Counted from the first letter of the stretch, positions 1 to 9,595 are shown. The stretch: 64,000 nucleotides of DNA from JACKAQ01 sp020634975 [NCBI: Calditrichia bacterium] (GCA_020634975.1 JACKAQ010000001.1:2914001-2978000), one strand, 5' to 3'. Notes: generated from the letters alone by a model not told the origin. Program-made: numbers and translations.

Positions 1-411
1 CACCTGTTTTTTGAGCAATTGGATAACGCCATCGTCGATGAAATCAAAAGCTCAAAAGACCTGCTGGAAGTGATCGAAAAAAATTATCTCGATACCCAGA
101 TTACCCGATCGGTAGAGCCAAACGGCGATCTGGGTTTTCTGCCGGTCGAGCAAATTCGCCCGGAATTTCAGAAAGCGATTCGCGGCACCAAAACCGGGCT
201 CATTTACGGCCCCGTCAAAACCAGTTTGGGATATCATTATTTGCAGGTGATCGACCGGCAACCGGCGGAATCGATTCGCAGTTTAAGCCTGGTAACGCCG
301 GAAATCCGCAATTTGCTGATCGCCGCCAAACGCCACGACCTCATTCGCGATGCCAAAGAAAGTGCCCGCAAAAATTTCAAAGCCGAAACTTTTTACGAAA
401 ATATTCTTTAA
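1..411 (+). CDS. PpiC-type peptidyl-prolyl isomerase, 5' truncated
   Basis: The frame is open from the first base of the window, so only the C-terminal part is present. It reads through a parvulin-like segment: GDLGFLP, then a hydrophobic stretch with GPVKTSLGYHYLQVIDR, which matches the end of a PpiC rotamase domain where G-x-H contributes to the active site. A lysine/arginine-rich tail of about 50 residues follows. Such proteins are periplasmic folding chaperones for outer-membrane proteins. The next gene, on the same strand about 80 bases downstream, is a second member of the family, so the two probably form a chaperone operon. The N-terminus, signal peptide and any second PpiC domain lie outside the window. 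Confidence 0.8.
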   Translation, partial: HLFFEQLDNAIVDEIKSSKDLLEVIEKNYLDTQITRSVEPNGDLGFLPVEQIRPEFQKAIRGTKTGLIYGPVKTSLGYHYLQVIDRQPAESIRSLSLVTPEIRNLLIAAKRHDLIRDAKESARKNFKAETFYENIL

Positions 412-491
412 AGGAATACCAATTTCATTGGTGCAAAAGAAAAGATACATTAGAAATGTTGAGTAACCGAAACGAAACGAGAGTATTTTTT

Positions 492-1781
492 ATGATTCGA
501 CAATGGATTTTACAATTGGGTGCAGTGGCAATGTTGCTCACACCTGCGCTGGCCCAACAGCCGATAGACGGTGTCGCAGCCGTTGTTGGCAAGGAAATTA
601 TCCTCATTTCCGATATCAACACCATGCTCACCCAATATGCCATGCAAAACAAGGTTAACCCGTTTAAGGATGAAGCATTACTGAACCGGTTGAGCAAACA
701 GGTGTTGGACCGGATGATTGACGAAAAATTGCTGCTCATCCGCGCAGAAGAAGATACCCTGATTGCCGAGGACGAACGGGTGGATCAGGTAGTGGAACAG
801 CAGGTGAACGGATTTATGCAACAAGCCGGATCGCAGGAAGCGCTGGAAGAATATTACGGCATGTCGCTGCCGCTGATTAAACGGGAAATGCGCAAGCGGG
901 TTGCGAACCAGATTGTTATCGAAAAACTGCGCGACAGGCAATTTGGCAGCATCAACGTTTCCCGCAGGGAAGTGGAAAAATTTTACACCCAATATCAGGA
1001 TAGCATGCCGCGTATTGGCGAAACAGCCAATATCTCCCATATTTTAATGAAGGTTAAGCCCAGCGATGACGCCATCGGCACAGCGATGGAAAAAATCACC
1101 CGCATCCGCCAGATGTTGGATGAAGGGCAGGATTTTGGCGAACTGGCGCTCAAATATTCGGAAGACCCCAGCGCCAAATCCAACAAAGGAAATTTGGGCT
1201 GGACATCGCGGGGCGATTTTGTGAAGGAATTTGAAGAAGCCGCATACGCGCTGGAAGTGGACGAAATTTCGGATATTGTGCAAAGCCAGTTTGGGTTCCA
1301 CATTATTCAATTGCTCAACCGTCAGGGCGAAAAAATTAATGCCCGCCATATTCTTATCCAACTGCAGCCAACCGCTGCAGACGAACAGAAAACAGTGGAA
1401 AAGCTGAAAGAAATTCGCCAGAAAATTTTGAATGGCGAAGCAACCTTTGGCGAAATGGCGCTGGAATATTCGGACGACCCGAATGTGCAACAGGATCGCG
1501 GCGATTTGGGCGATTTTGAAGTGAATAATTTTCAGGTGAAGGCATTTGAGCAAGCGCTGAAAACGTTGAAAGTCGGTGATATTTCTGAGCCGGTGCGCAC
1601 GGAGTTTGGGTATCACATTATCAAACTCAACAAGAAAAATGATGCCCGCGTGCTAACGCTCGAAAAAGATTGGCAGCAGATCGAAAACATCGCCAAAGAA
1701 TACAAACGCAACCAGGCATTTGAAGACATGTTGAAAAATTTGCGGGAAAATGTGCCGATTGATGTAAAAATTCAGATTTGA
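492..1781 (+). CDS. surA: SurA-like periplasmic chaperone/peptidyl-prolyl isomerase
   Basis: This is a 429-residue protein when started at the ATG at 492, which directly precedes a clear signal peptide (MIRQWILQLGAVAMLLTPALA, cut before QQP). An in-frame ATG at 456 would add 12 polar residues ahead of the signal peptide and is less likely. The SurA N-terminal helical region (residues about 25-165) is followed by two PpiC parvulin domains at about 180-275 and 281-381, each starting with the I-x-H-I-L motif (ISHILMKV, ARHILIQL) and ending with GFHII or GYHII. In SurA these domains escort unfolded outer-membrane proteins through the periplasm. A strong intrinsic terminator follows the stop codon. 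The upstream partial gene encodes a related isomerase. Confidence 0.9.
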   Translation: MIRQWILQLGAVAMLLTPALAQQPIDGVAAVVGKEIILISDINTMLTQYAMQNKVNPFKDEALLNRLSKQVLDRMIDEKLLLIRAEEDTLIAEDERVDQVVEQQVNGFMQQAGSQEALEEYYGMSLPLIKREMRKRVANQIVIEKLRDRQFGSINVSRREVEKFYTQYQDSMPRIGETANISHILMKVKPSDDAIGTAMEKITRIRQMLDEGQDFGELALKYSEDPSAKSNKGNLGWTSRGDFVKEFEEAAYALEVDEISDIVQSQFGFHIIQLLNRQGEKINARHILIQLQPTAADEQKTVEKLKEIRQKILNGEATFGEMALEYSDDPNVQQDRGDLGDFEVNNFQVKAFEQALKTLKVGDISEPVRTEFGYHIIKLNKKNDARVLTLEKDWQQIENIAKEYKRNQAFEDMLKNLRENVPIDVKIQI

Positions 1782-1806
1782 GGTGCACCAAAATATAGCA
1801 AATCAG

Positions 1807-1839
1807 AACGCCGGGGCAACACTGCTCCGGCGTTTTTTA
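1807..1839 (+). terminator. Rho-independent terminator after surA
   Basis: An eight-base-pair inverted repeat (AACGCCGG / CCGGCGTT, extended inside by a G-U and a G-C pair) is followed by six T residues. It lies just after the surA stop codon and runs into the 3' end of the convergent patatin gene, whose stop codon is in the T-run. Confidence 0.85.
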
Positions 1840-2691
1840 TTTGAATGACAATAATAATTTGTGCCAAAATCCCCGATTGAGCTTCTTCTCTTTTTTGCGA
1901 AGGATCTCCGACAGCACCGTAATTTTCTCTTGCGCAGCAGCGTAGCCTTCGTCAAATAACGCTTGCGGGCGGATTTCATCGTCGATGGCGATATCGCCCA
2001 ACGCCGGAGTAATCAGCAAATCGACATTTTTGAGCAGCATGCGCACATTTTCATCCACCGCAATTTCGAACGCGTTCATCAAAATATTAATCATCCCGCT
2101 CGGTTCGCGATATTCGCGAAGTGTGCTCAGGCTAACGCCGAGAATGACATCTGCACCCATTTCCTGTAATGGGGAAACCGGCACATTTTCGACCAAAAAA
2201 CCATCCACTAATTTTCTGCCGTCAATTTCCACCGGCGTAAAAATGCCGGGAATGGAAGAACTGGCCATCACGGCGGTGGCAAGATTGCCTTTGCGGAGGA
2301 TAATTTTATCGCCATTATGAATATCCGTCGCCACGATCGCCAGCGGCGTGTTGGCGTCTTCTATGTTCACATCGCCGATGTGTCGCTCAATAATTTCGCC
2401 GATGACCCGGTTCGATAAAAAGCCGGCGCGGGAGGGGGAAAATGTGGAAATGGATGTCCAGCTCATTTCCTTTGCCTGATCATACATTTCATCAATGGGG
2501 ATATCGAATGCCTGAAACGCAGCAACCAGCGCACCAATGCTGGTTCCGGCCAGAAATGCCGGACGAATATTTGCCTCTTGCAACACTTTCAACACACCAA
2601 TGTGCGCCATGCCCCGGGTTGCACCGCCGCTGAGTGCCAATCCGAGCTTCGGCTGTTGGCGTTCGGTGTCGTTTTTGTTAAACCATTTCAT
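1837..2691 (-). CDS. Patatin-like phospholipase (RssA/NTE family)
   Basis: This 284-residue protein belongs to the bacterial patatin/RssA family of serine lipid acyl hydrolases with a Ser-Asp dyad. The oxyanion-hole loop GGATRGMAHIG is near residues 22-32. The nucleophile elbow GTSIG places the serine at residue 51. The DG dyad is seen in KLVDGFLVENVPV near residue 165. No signal peptide or membrane helix is visible, so it is probably cytosolic or membrane-associated. It sits five bases downstream of the O-methyltransferase gene on the same strand, suggesting co-transcription. The substrate cannot be told from sequence; the family acts on phospholipids or lysophospholipids. Confidence 0.85.
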   Translation of the reverse strand: MKWFNKNDTERQQPKLGLALSGGATRGMAHIGVLKVLQEANIRPAFLAGTSIGALVAAFQAFDIPIDEMYDQAKEMSWTSISTFSPSRAGFLSNRVIGEIIERHIGDVNIEDANTPLAIVATDIHNGDKIILRKGNLATAVMASSSIPGIFTPVEIDGRKLVDGFLVENVPVSPLQEMGADVILGVSLSTLREYREPSGMINILMNAFEIAVDENVRMLLKNVDLLITPALGDIAIDDEIRPQALFDEGYAAAQEKITVLSEILRKKEKKLNRGFWHKLLLSFK

Positions 2692-2696
2692 ATCAG

Positions 2697-3326
2697 TTAC
2701 TTACGCAACTTAATGCTCAGCGAAAGCCCGTCGCGTAGCGGTAAAAAGGTGCTCCACAAATTCTTTTCCCAAACCAGGTTTTCGTTAAATTCCTGAATCG
2801 CACGGGTTTCGCCATCTACCGCCGGTTGGGTAACTTTGCCTTTCCACAGCACGTTATCGGCAATCAGCATGCCGCCAACCCGCAGGCGATCGAGCAAAAG
2901 GGGAAGCAGTTGCGGGTATTGCGGTTTATCGACATCATTCATAATCAGATCGTAAGTGTCCGATAGCGTGGGCACAATTTCCATTGCGTTGCCCTGAATA
3001 AACGTAACTTTGTGTGCCAATCCCGCTTTTTCGAAATAGGATTTTGCCCGCTCAATATTCACCGGATCGTATTCGATGCAGGTAATTTTACCGTTTTCGG
3101 AGAGCGCAATTGCCATCCACATCGCGGAATAGCCGAAGCCGCTGCCGCATTCCAAAACGGTGTGCACATGCCCAAACTTGATCAACGAAACCAGCAATCG
3201 CCCGACCAGCGGCCCGACAATGGGGAAATTTCGCTCCAAACCTTCCGCTTCCATGTCCCCCAAAATTGCGTGGGGCAGTGCGCCAAGCTGGGACAAATAC
3301 TGCTCGATATCCGGATTTACGATCAT
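2697..3326 (-). CDS. SAM-dependent O-methyltransferase
   Basis: This is a 209-residue class I methyltransferase of the caffeoyl-CoA/catechol O-methyltransferase type. Motif I is seen as LECGSGFGYSAMWMA, the acidic residue that binds SAM ribose follows in ITCIEYD, and the metal/substrate loop is seen as DLIMNDVDKPQYP and IADNVLWKGKV. Family members transfer a methyl group to a hydroxyl on a small aromatic or related substrate. No signal peptide is visible, so it should be cytosolic. The gene lies between a Rieske protein and the patatin gene in a tight minus-strand run. The substrate is unknown. Confidence 0.85.
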   Translation of the reverse strand: MIVNPDIEQYLSQLGALPHAILGDMEAEGLERNFPIVGPLVGRLLVSLIKFGHVHTVLECGSGFGYSAMWMAIALSENGKITCIEYDPVNIERAKSYFEKAGLAHKVTFIQGNAMEIVPTLSDTYDLIMNDVDKPQYPQLLPLLLDRLRVGGMLIADNVLWKGKVTQPAVDGETRAIQEFNENLVWEKNLWSTFLPLRDGLSLSIKLRK

Positions 3327-3350
3327 ATAAGCTCCTTAATTTACAACAGT

Positions 3351-3656
3351 TTATATCGCAATATATAACGCATTATTTTCGATGAATAGCGGGAAAGTGC
3401 GCGCCGGATTTTGCGGCTGATTGAGGCACGCACCGGTTTGCAGATTAAATTTCCAGCCATGCCAAATGCACATCAGCACATCTTTTTTTATCATGCCGTC
3501 ATTCAACGCCGCGCCGGCATGCGGACAACGATTTTCCAGTGCAAAAAAGCCTTTTTTTGTGTGAAAAACCACGATGTTCAATCCATTTTCCAGTTCAAAA
3601 ACACGCGAATGTTTTTTTTTGATGTCGGCTGTTTCGCAAAGGTATAATCTTGTCAT
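3351..3656 (-). CDS. Rieske [2Fe-2S] ferredoxin-like protein
   Basis: This 101-residue single-domain Rieske protein has the full cluster ligand set. Box 1 is CPHAG (Cys44, His46) and box 2 is CIWHGWKF (Cys63, His66), with the usual 16-residue spacing between the boxes. It resembles the small NirD-like or dioxygenase-ferredoxin class, which passes electrons to a partner oxygenase or reductase. No signal peptide or membrane anchor is visible, so it is probably cytosolic. No oxygenase or nitrite reductase is encoded nearby, so the partner is unknown. It is spaced 24 bases upstream of the O-methyltransferase gene on the same strand. Confidence 0.85.
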   Translation of the reverse strand: MTRLYLCETADIKKKHSRVFELENGLNIVVFHTKKGFFALENRCPHAGAALNDGMIKKDVLMCIWHGWKFNLQTGACLNQPQNPARTFPLFIENNALYIAI

Positions 3657-3688
3657 TTAAATGCAGGCGTTGATGGTTATAAAAATTG

Positions 3689-4084
3689 TCACAGCGCTAA
3701 AACGCTGCCCAAAAGGCTGCCAACCCACTCTTCCGCGAAAAAAATTCCCGTTGCGATAAAAGCGATGGAAACGATGAGCAATGCGCTGGATAATACAAAA
3801 TAGCGTTTCATTTTATCCAAAAGTGCGGCGAATACTGCCAAATCACCGGTTTTTTGCGCCTGTACCGCGCGCTCCGCAGCCTGAAACAGCACAATTCCCA
3901 GCCAGATTTGCACAACCGCAACGGGCAGCGCAACGATTGTAAAGGTTAGCAACGCGCCGATAAAAATAAATACGATGCTCAAAAACCGCAGCCAGGTGCT
4001 TATTTGCCCGGCGATGATGCGCATATCGCTCATTGCCGCAGCTTGAAAACGGTCGTTTTCATCTGGTGAAAACAGATCGGCCAT
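3689..4084 (-). CDS. Small membrane protein (DUF5362-like)
   Basis: This 131-residue protein has a polar N-terminus and three to four hydrophobic segments at roughly residues 33-52, 53-68 and 95-115, plus a hydrophobic C-terminus. Between the second and third segments lies an amphipathic stretch (AAERAVQAQKTGDLAVFAALLDK). The pattern resembles the DUF5362 family of small integral membrane proteins, but that assignment is from memory of the general layout and is weak. No catalytic motif is visible. It starts a minus-strand run that continues with the Rieske gene after 33 bases. Function unknown. Confidence 0.6.
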   Translation of the reverse strand: MADLFSPDENDRFQAAAMSDMRIIAGQISTWLRFLSIVFIFIGALLTFTIVALPVAVVQIWLGIVLFQAAERAVQAQKTGDLAVFAALLDKMKRYFVLSSALLIVSIAFIATGIFFAEEWVGSLLGSVLAL

Positions 4085-4244
4085 ACCGGTTCCTCCGTGT
4101 TGGGGTTGGGCGCTTTTGTCGCCGGAAACGGGTGATTTGAGGTAACTGCGTTGCTATCAAACCCAATCTAAAATAAGAAAAAAGGATGCTTTAACGCAAC
4201 AGGGGAGATAAAAATCGGGCGAAAACGGGTTGCGAACGTAGCGG

Positions 4245-5909
4245 CTACATCCCGTAAAATATTGCCAGAGAAATGTGGTTTTGGGTTTTGCCATTCGTTA
4301 TTTCGATGCGTTGCGATTGCAGCGATTCATATTTCAGTTCTGCTATCAAATCGTGCAGAATTTCGTAACGGAGGCTGGCACCCCAATCCGTAAATTTCTG
4401 AACGGGACCGAACAAAAATGGCTTGTGCGGCAGCGTATATTGATCTTCAACTTGACCTTCGCCGCCTTTGCGGATGTTTTGTCCCCAAATTTTTGCGGAA
4501 ATTCCCCGCCGGAAACGATAGCTGATTTCGCCAAAAAGAATGTCGGCATTGTGCCCCAGCCAGTGCCCCAACGGATACGATGAACTGGTGTACAGCAACG
4601 TTGGGATAAAATGTTTGTAAACAAACGGATTGATCCGCGAATATTCTGCGCGAACGCTGAGGTTGTTGACGGGAAGATCTGTAATCATCGCGCCAACGCT
4701 GCCGCCCAAATGATTGATTTGCTTTTCCGCATTGAAAATATTGGCTACAGATAGATCGTCGATCAGCAGCTCACCATAAATATGCGTTTTGGGGATCAGA
4801 TTTCGGGCACTTGCAGCGAAAAACAGTTGGGCATTGCTGCCGGCGCTGTTCTGGCGATCGCTCAAATAGTGATCGGCGAGCCGGAAAAACATCAGGGGCA
4901 TCAGATATGCAACTTCCAGTTGATCGCTGTAAATGATCGATTCGCCGATGGAAAAATCCAGCCCGCGTTTTGGCGTAAGCGTAACAGTGTGCGACGCCAA
5001 AAATTTCTCGCGGAAGCCAAAGCTGTTGGCGTTTTCGCGAAGTGTCGGGTAAATAGCGGTGGAATCCACCACGTCCGATTCCAGCCAGCCGTGAAAGTAA
5101 TTGAATTTCAGCCAGTGCGTCGGATTGATATCCAATCGCAAAAACGGGAACGACGGCGCTTTATCGGACAGCACCACTTTGCCGTTTTGGGCATATCCCC
5201 AATTAATAAAATCTTTACCGAACACTGCCCGTCCCCACGACCAATCGTATGAGAGCGTTGTGCGCACTTCGCTGTATTCGATGGCGTTGCCGGTTGCCAG
5301 ATCGCGTTCGTCAACGTCGATGCCGGTTACCGGAGAGAACGATTTGCTTTCGTCCACATTATCGCCGGCTTCCCGATTATCCCGAAAATCGAAGCTGAAC
5401 GCCCAGTTTTCGCCGAGATAGCCATACAAATACGCGCCGTTCCAGCGGTGCGACTGGCTTTTGCCGTCATTTTGTCCGTAACGCACGCCGTAAATCGGGC
5501 TGAAATTGATGGAAAAATGATCATCGCGATACGATAACGCCCGCCAGCGTCCGGCCACATCTTTTCCCAGATAGCTAAAATCTTCGCCGGTTATTTCGAC
5601 GGTGTTCAAACGATCCAATTCAAATTTGAAATCTTGCAGAAGAAATGCGAGTTCCTGTTTCTCCAGCGCGGTTAATTCATCCTGCATTTGGGATAATTCC
5701 CGGAGCTTTTCCGCAATCGTCATCCGGGAAACGGGTGTTATCAGATCGTGATATTCGATGATGCCCCGTGCACTCAATCGATCCAGAAATCCGTAAACTT
5801 CGCTGTGCAACGGCTCAAAAGCGGTTTGGGAAAAAAGGGGGGAAGTGAAAAGGTAAAAGGTAAAAAGTAAAAAGTAAAATTTGGGGAGAAATCGTTTTAT
5901 GATTTTCAT
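4245..5909 (-). CDS. Capsule assembly Wzi-like outer-membrane barrel
   Basis: This 554-residue protein has a signal peptide (hydrophobic FYFLLFTFYLFTSPLFS, cut before QTAFEP). It is then followed by a short helical segment with the pattern EVYGFLDRLSARGIIEY, typical of the start of Wzi-family proteins. The rest is rich in alternating aromatic and polar strands and ends in IFYGM, a barrel-like terminus. Wzi is an outer-membrane beta-barrel lectin that holds capsular polysaccharide on the cell surface. The polysaccharide locus that begins about 1.1 kb away makes this function reasonable, but the family also includes barrel proteins of unknown role. The stop and start are unambiguous. Confidence 0.75.
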   Translation of the reverse strand: MKIIKRFLPKFYFLLFTFYLFTSPLFSQTAFEPLHSEVYGFLDRLSARGIIEYHDLITPVSRMTIAEKLRELSQMQDELTALEKQELAFLLQDFKFELDRLNTVEITGEDFSYLGKDVAGRWRALSYRDDHFSINFSPIYGVRYGQNDGKSQSHRWNGAYLYGYLGENWAFSFDFRDNREAGDNVDESKSFSPVTGIDVDERDLATGNAIEYSEVRTTLSYDWSWGRAVFGKDFINWGYAQNGKVVLSDKAPSFPFLRLDINPTHWLKFNYFHGWLESDVVDSTAIYPTLRENANSFGFREKFLASHTVTLTPKRGLDFSIGESIIYSDQLEVAYLMPLMFFRLADHYLSDRQNSAGSNAQLFFAASARNLIPKTHIYGELLIDDLSVANIFNAEKQINHLGGSVGAMITDLPVNNLSVRAEYSRINPFVYKHFIPTLLYTSSSYPLGHWLGHNADILFGEISYRFRRGISAKIWGQNIRKGGEGQVEDQYTLPHKPFLFGPVQKFTDWGASLRYEILHDLIAELKYESLQSQRIEITNGKTQNHISLAIFYGM

Positions 5910-5989
5910 TCTGTCACATCATTTGGTTAACATATCTGCGAATTTGCGGATTATTTTACGATTTTAGGGGTGGGTTTCAAAGGGAATTT

Positions 5990-6015
5990 TTTGTAAAACA
6001 AAACCTCAAAGGTTT
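5990..6015 (-). terminator. Possible terminator after the 217-residue unknown gene
   Basis: On the minus strand AAACCT-TTG-AGGTTT forms a six-pair hairpin followed by TGTTTT, 36 bases after the stop codon of the gene at 6052. The stem is AT-rich and short, so it is only a plausible terminator. Confidence 0.35.
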
Positions 6016-6051
6016 GTGTAACACTTCAAGGTTTTGTAACCATGAAAGGAG

Positions 6052-6705
6052 CTATCGTTTGACAATGCCGAGACGTTCCAGAAATTGCGGTTTGTCGGCA
6101 AATGCCAGCTTTGCGATGGAGATGCAATTGCTCATAAAATCTTCTAGTTTATGAAACTCAATATTTCGTTCTTTGGTGGATTGTTGTGCTTTGCCATCTT
6201 TTTGCACGCGTGCATTTGCCGCCGCTTTTGTGTCCAGAACCAGTTGCTGACCAGCCTGAATTTCTTCCAATTTTATACCAATGGCCGCAAGTTTTGTCTG
6301 TAATGATTCATCGGCTAACAGGACTGTATAAAATTGTTCAACGGTAATCAACCAGTCTGCATATTTTGCGGGAATACGTTTATGGATACCTAGTTTTTCC
6401 CGGGTTTCTGTGTCTGCTGAGAACGCTACATTGGAAAACCCAACCAGCCGCATAAAAACCTTATGGGCAGCCTGACGACTTGTCCTGAATGTTTGCGTTG
6501 CCGCATGTTTGGCAGCGTGCGCTGTGTTTTTAGTGATTTGTTTTTGTTGCACTACATCCAGCACTGTTTTACCTTCGCCAAGTTTTTCGGCGGTGTAGCC
6601 ATGGTTTTCAAATCCGCTGAGCATTTCCGGATCTCCCAGTGCATTTTCAAAGAAAATGCTGGTCGCGGTTATGCGTTCATTAAAGTTTTGGGAATTTAGT
6701 TTCAT
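6052..6705 (-). CDS. Hypothetical all-helical protein
   Basis: This 217-residue cytosolic-looking protein has no signal peptide, membrane segment or recognised motif. Composition and spacing suggest long helices with several alanine-rich stretches (TAHAAKHAATQTFRTSRQAA and DTKAAANARVQKDGKAQQ), compatible with a helical bundle. A good ribosome site (AAGGAG, seven bases before ATG) supports the start. It stands alone between the Wzi-like gene and the AT-rich spacer before the polysaccharide locus. I do not recognise the family. A structural or scaffold role would be a guess. Confidence 0.6.
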   Translation of the reverse strand: MKLNSQNFNERITATSIFFENALGDPEMLSGFENHGYTAEKLGEGKTVLDVVQQKQITKNTAHAAKHAATQTFRTSRQAAHKVFMRLVGFSNVAFSADTETREKLGIHKRIPAKYADWLITVEQFYTVLLADESLQTKLAAIGIKLEEIQAGQQLVLDTKAAANARVQKDGKAQQSTKERNIEFHKLEDFMSNCISIAKLAFADKPQFLERLGIVKR

Positions 6706-7062
6706 GCACTCTCCTTGTGAAGTATGAAATGAATAGATAAATCACTGATTCGTTAAATTTTCAGTGAAAATAATGATTTTTTAAACCGGTTTATTCTTTT
6801 TTGAGGCGTTTATGTAAATTATGAAACGATTTTTGTCAGTTATATGCTGATTTTACTATTTTTTTCGTATAACTATCATTTATGAACACGTTTTTGTTAT
6901 TATTTTGTCGTTTTCGATATTTTTATAGCATCAATTGGTGATTTTATTGTATCGCTTCATGTTTTACAATATCGTCAGTAGGAAAATGATCTGAAGGTTT
7001 TGGTAGGAAAATTTTTTATTCGGTTCTAAATTATTATAAACAACGGAAAAATTGAACGAACG
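6706..7062. other. AT-rich intergenic spacer between divergent genes
   Basis: About 360 bases, strongly AT-rich, separate the minus-strand unknown gene from the plus-strand methyltransferase that opens the polysaccharide locus. It must hold the promoters of both. I see no gene, no clear -35/-10 pair that I would defend, and no strong hairpin. T-runs are frequent. Confidence 0.5.
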
Positions 7063-7821
7063 ATGACAAATTATACAAATGTTGACTACGCAAAAATTAC
7101 AACCGGTGACCGCAATCCCATTAAACGGTTGCTGCAGAGCAATCGCTTGAACGACGGGCTTCGGATTTTGTCAGATTTATTACCCGATTTTTCCGGAACA
7201 ATCCTCGATTTTGGTGCAGGAAATGGCATCCTGTGTCAACGTATTCGGGAGAAATTACCGAAAGCTCAGCTTGTTTGTTATGAACCGGTTGGTAACCTAC
7301 GTAAACAAGCCCATGACTTATTAGCCGGAATGAGTGACATTCGCATTGTTAGCAATTTGAATGGTTATTCCCCGGCAACCTTTGATTTTATCTTTTGTCT
7401 TGAAGTTTTTGAACATCTGCCACTCCAACAAACGCTGGATGCACTGGCAACTATGAAACAGTTGCTCAAACCGGATGGTAAATTGATAATTGGGGTGCCG
7501 AATGAAATTTTTTTACCCGCGTTGATTAAAGGTACCTTTAGGATGCGCCGACGTTACGGTGCGGACGATGCCCGGATCGGAAATGTATTGCGTGCGGGCA
7601 TCGGTTTTCCGCCAAAAGATCGCCCGGTTGTTGATTTTGGCGGATATCCTTATTATCTACGGCATTTGGGTTTTGACTATCGTAAGTTTCGCAAAATCCT
7701 TTCGCAGTATTTCTCGATTTCGCAAACTTATGGCAGCCCCAACCCTAAATTGCCTTTGGGGGTTAATTTTGAGGTTTATTTTGTGGTGAAAAAATTGTTA
7801 AAATATAGGATATCATTATGA
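7063..7821 (+). CDS. Class I SAM-dependent methyltransferase
   Basis: This 252-residue protein has a class I methyltransferase core. Motif I is ILDFGAGNGILCQRI (about residues 47-61), the ribose-binding acid follows in LVCYEP, and FDFIFCLEVFEHL is the motif-IV region of the Methyltransf_11/UbiE type. The sequence then reads LLKPDGKLIIGVPNE. Its last codons overlap by four bases (ATGA) the start of the next plus-strand gene, so the two are probably translationally coupled. Base composition is like the housekeeping genes, so it marks the left edge of the AT-rich segment. In a polysaccharide locus it may methylate a sugar, but this is inferred from position only. Confidence 0.8.
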   Translation: MTNYTNVDYAKITTGDRNPIKRLLQSNRLNDGLRILSDLLPDFSGTILDFGAGNGILCQRIREKLPKAQLVCYEPVGNLRKQAHDLLAGMSDIRIVSNLNGYSPATFDFIFCLEVFEHLPLQQTLDALATMKQLLKPDGKLIIGVPNEIFLPALIKGTFRMRRRYGADDARIGNVLRAGIGFPPKDRPVVDFGGYPYYLRHLGFDYRKFRKILSQYFSISQTYGSPNPKLPLGVNFEVYFVVKKLLKYRISL

Positions 7822-9500
7822 AAAAAATGTATCTTCTTCTAATTCTCTTTTTATCTAGTAACTTGATCTCTCAAAGGCAATTTATTTACTGGAGAGGGAG
7901 TATCTTTATAAAAACCATATCCAATCCCAAAATGTTTTTACAAGAGGGTTTACTCATGTTGTGCTAAAAGAGGAAAGGGAAATTAAAAAATTTGATGGAT
8001 TTTTCGATTTGTATTCATTTTTTCTTAAAGATTCATTAAAAGTTATTCAACGTGTCGACTTAGGTTATAATAGACAAATAAATGATGAATTTAGTTTAAG
8101 ATCTGTTAGTCCTTTTATGAATCCAATTGAATATGAAATTGTTAAACAGCAGTTTGTAGCATATTTAGAAGAACATGGTAAAGCTATTTCAGGAATTGTG
8201 GATGATGATATTGAAGATATCCATTTATTACTAGAAAGTATGATGTAAATGGCTCTGATATTACTAATACATTATACCCATATAATCCATATGAAGAATT
8301 TGAATATAGAATCGGTAACAAAAATGATATTAAAAATGCTTTATGGCATCCTTTTATAATTATTTAGACAGCCTAGGTTATAAAAATTATGGGTATCTGT
8401 ATAGAGATGATATCGAATTTACATTTCCTGAAATTGACATTTCTCAAGCAAGTGTTAATTCTGAAGAAATATTTGGTATTGAGAATGAAAAGTTTAATGG
8501 GATGTATGATGTAGTAGCGCAAACGTTTAAACCGAACAAGCCTATGCTTAGTAGGATAGATATTAAGATTTGGAGAGTCTCAAATTCTCTTGAGAACGAC
8601 ATTTTTTCAGGTGATATATTGTATTATATCACAGAAACTAAAAAGTATATAGCAAATTAAATCCAAAAACCGAAATATATGTTCCTGACTTAGCAAGAAA
8701 AATAGGTCTGCCTCAAAAGAAAAGAAAACAATATTTAGTGAGCAAATTGTAAATCATTCAAATAATAAAATTAATGATAATTCAATTATTAAACTTTATT
8801 TTAATCCACTAGAAATAGGCGAACTAGATACATCAAAAACATATGCGTTTGTTTTAGAATATAAAAGTAGAAGTAGTTCAGGAAGCCTAACCAAAGTTAT
8901 TATAAATTAGATAGTTCAAGTGACAATAAATATCATAAAGGAAAATATTTTAGAGGTGGAAAGTTGTCATGGCAATCAATGAAGAATGAAACCGATTTAT
9001 GGTTTAGAACATATTCGCCTAACCCACCTACAGAAAAATTAATTAATATTAGAAAACTTTGGGTAGATTTTCAATCAATTAATATGCAAAAATACATCAA
9101 TGACTATGTCAAAATAACTCAGAATTACAACATTAAAAACAATTCAAATGTTAAAGTATATGTATATAGTGGATATCAGGATAAAATATATTATGGTGAA
9201 ACCTGTAAGGAAATATACAGTCTTGATTGGAATAAAATGAGAACTTTGGGTATTGATTATGCAGTATGTGGATATAATGAAAGCAAAGAAGTTGCAATAA
9301 AACAAAAAAATATATTAGGAGATGTCAAATTGATCGGCAGTGTTATGTATCATAAGGGACAAATCCTAGAATCACTAAAAAAGAAATTTCAATATCAAAT
9401 TGAAAACAAAGAAGTATTTGATGGTGGAGTGATGTTCTTTTTTTTAGCGGCGGGATTCAGATCGATCCTAAAATTGTTGTTGAATAATATTGATGCGTGA
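7818..9500 (+). pseudogene. Frameshifted gene for a large secreted protein of unknown function
   Basis: Starting at the ATG at 7818, which overlaps the methyltransferase stop, a signal peptide (MKKMYLLLILFLSSNLIS) is followed by a coding trace that jumps frames near 7870, 8240, 8355, 8650, 8730 and 8905 and ends at 9500. Joined, it would give about 555 residues. Recoverable blocks include 7961-8248 (helical, charged), 8343-8660, and the longest, 8964-9500. The block around 8800-8990 (SKTYAFVLEYKSRSSSG, then YYKLDSSS and KLSWQSM) resembles a jelly-roll-like carbohydrate-binding domain, only weakly. The C-terminal 180 residues look like part of an alpha/beta barrel. I do not recognise the family. 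Codon use is very AT-rich. The breaks may be real or assembly errors. Confidence 0.5.
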
Positions 9501-9595
9501 ATTAGTTCAAGTAATAAATTTTATTACAATAAAATGTAGCACTACCCTTAAAAGGAATCAATTATAAAAACAATATTATCCAGATTTATGTTTAT

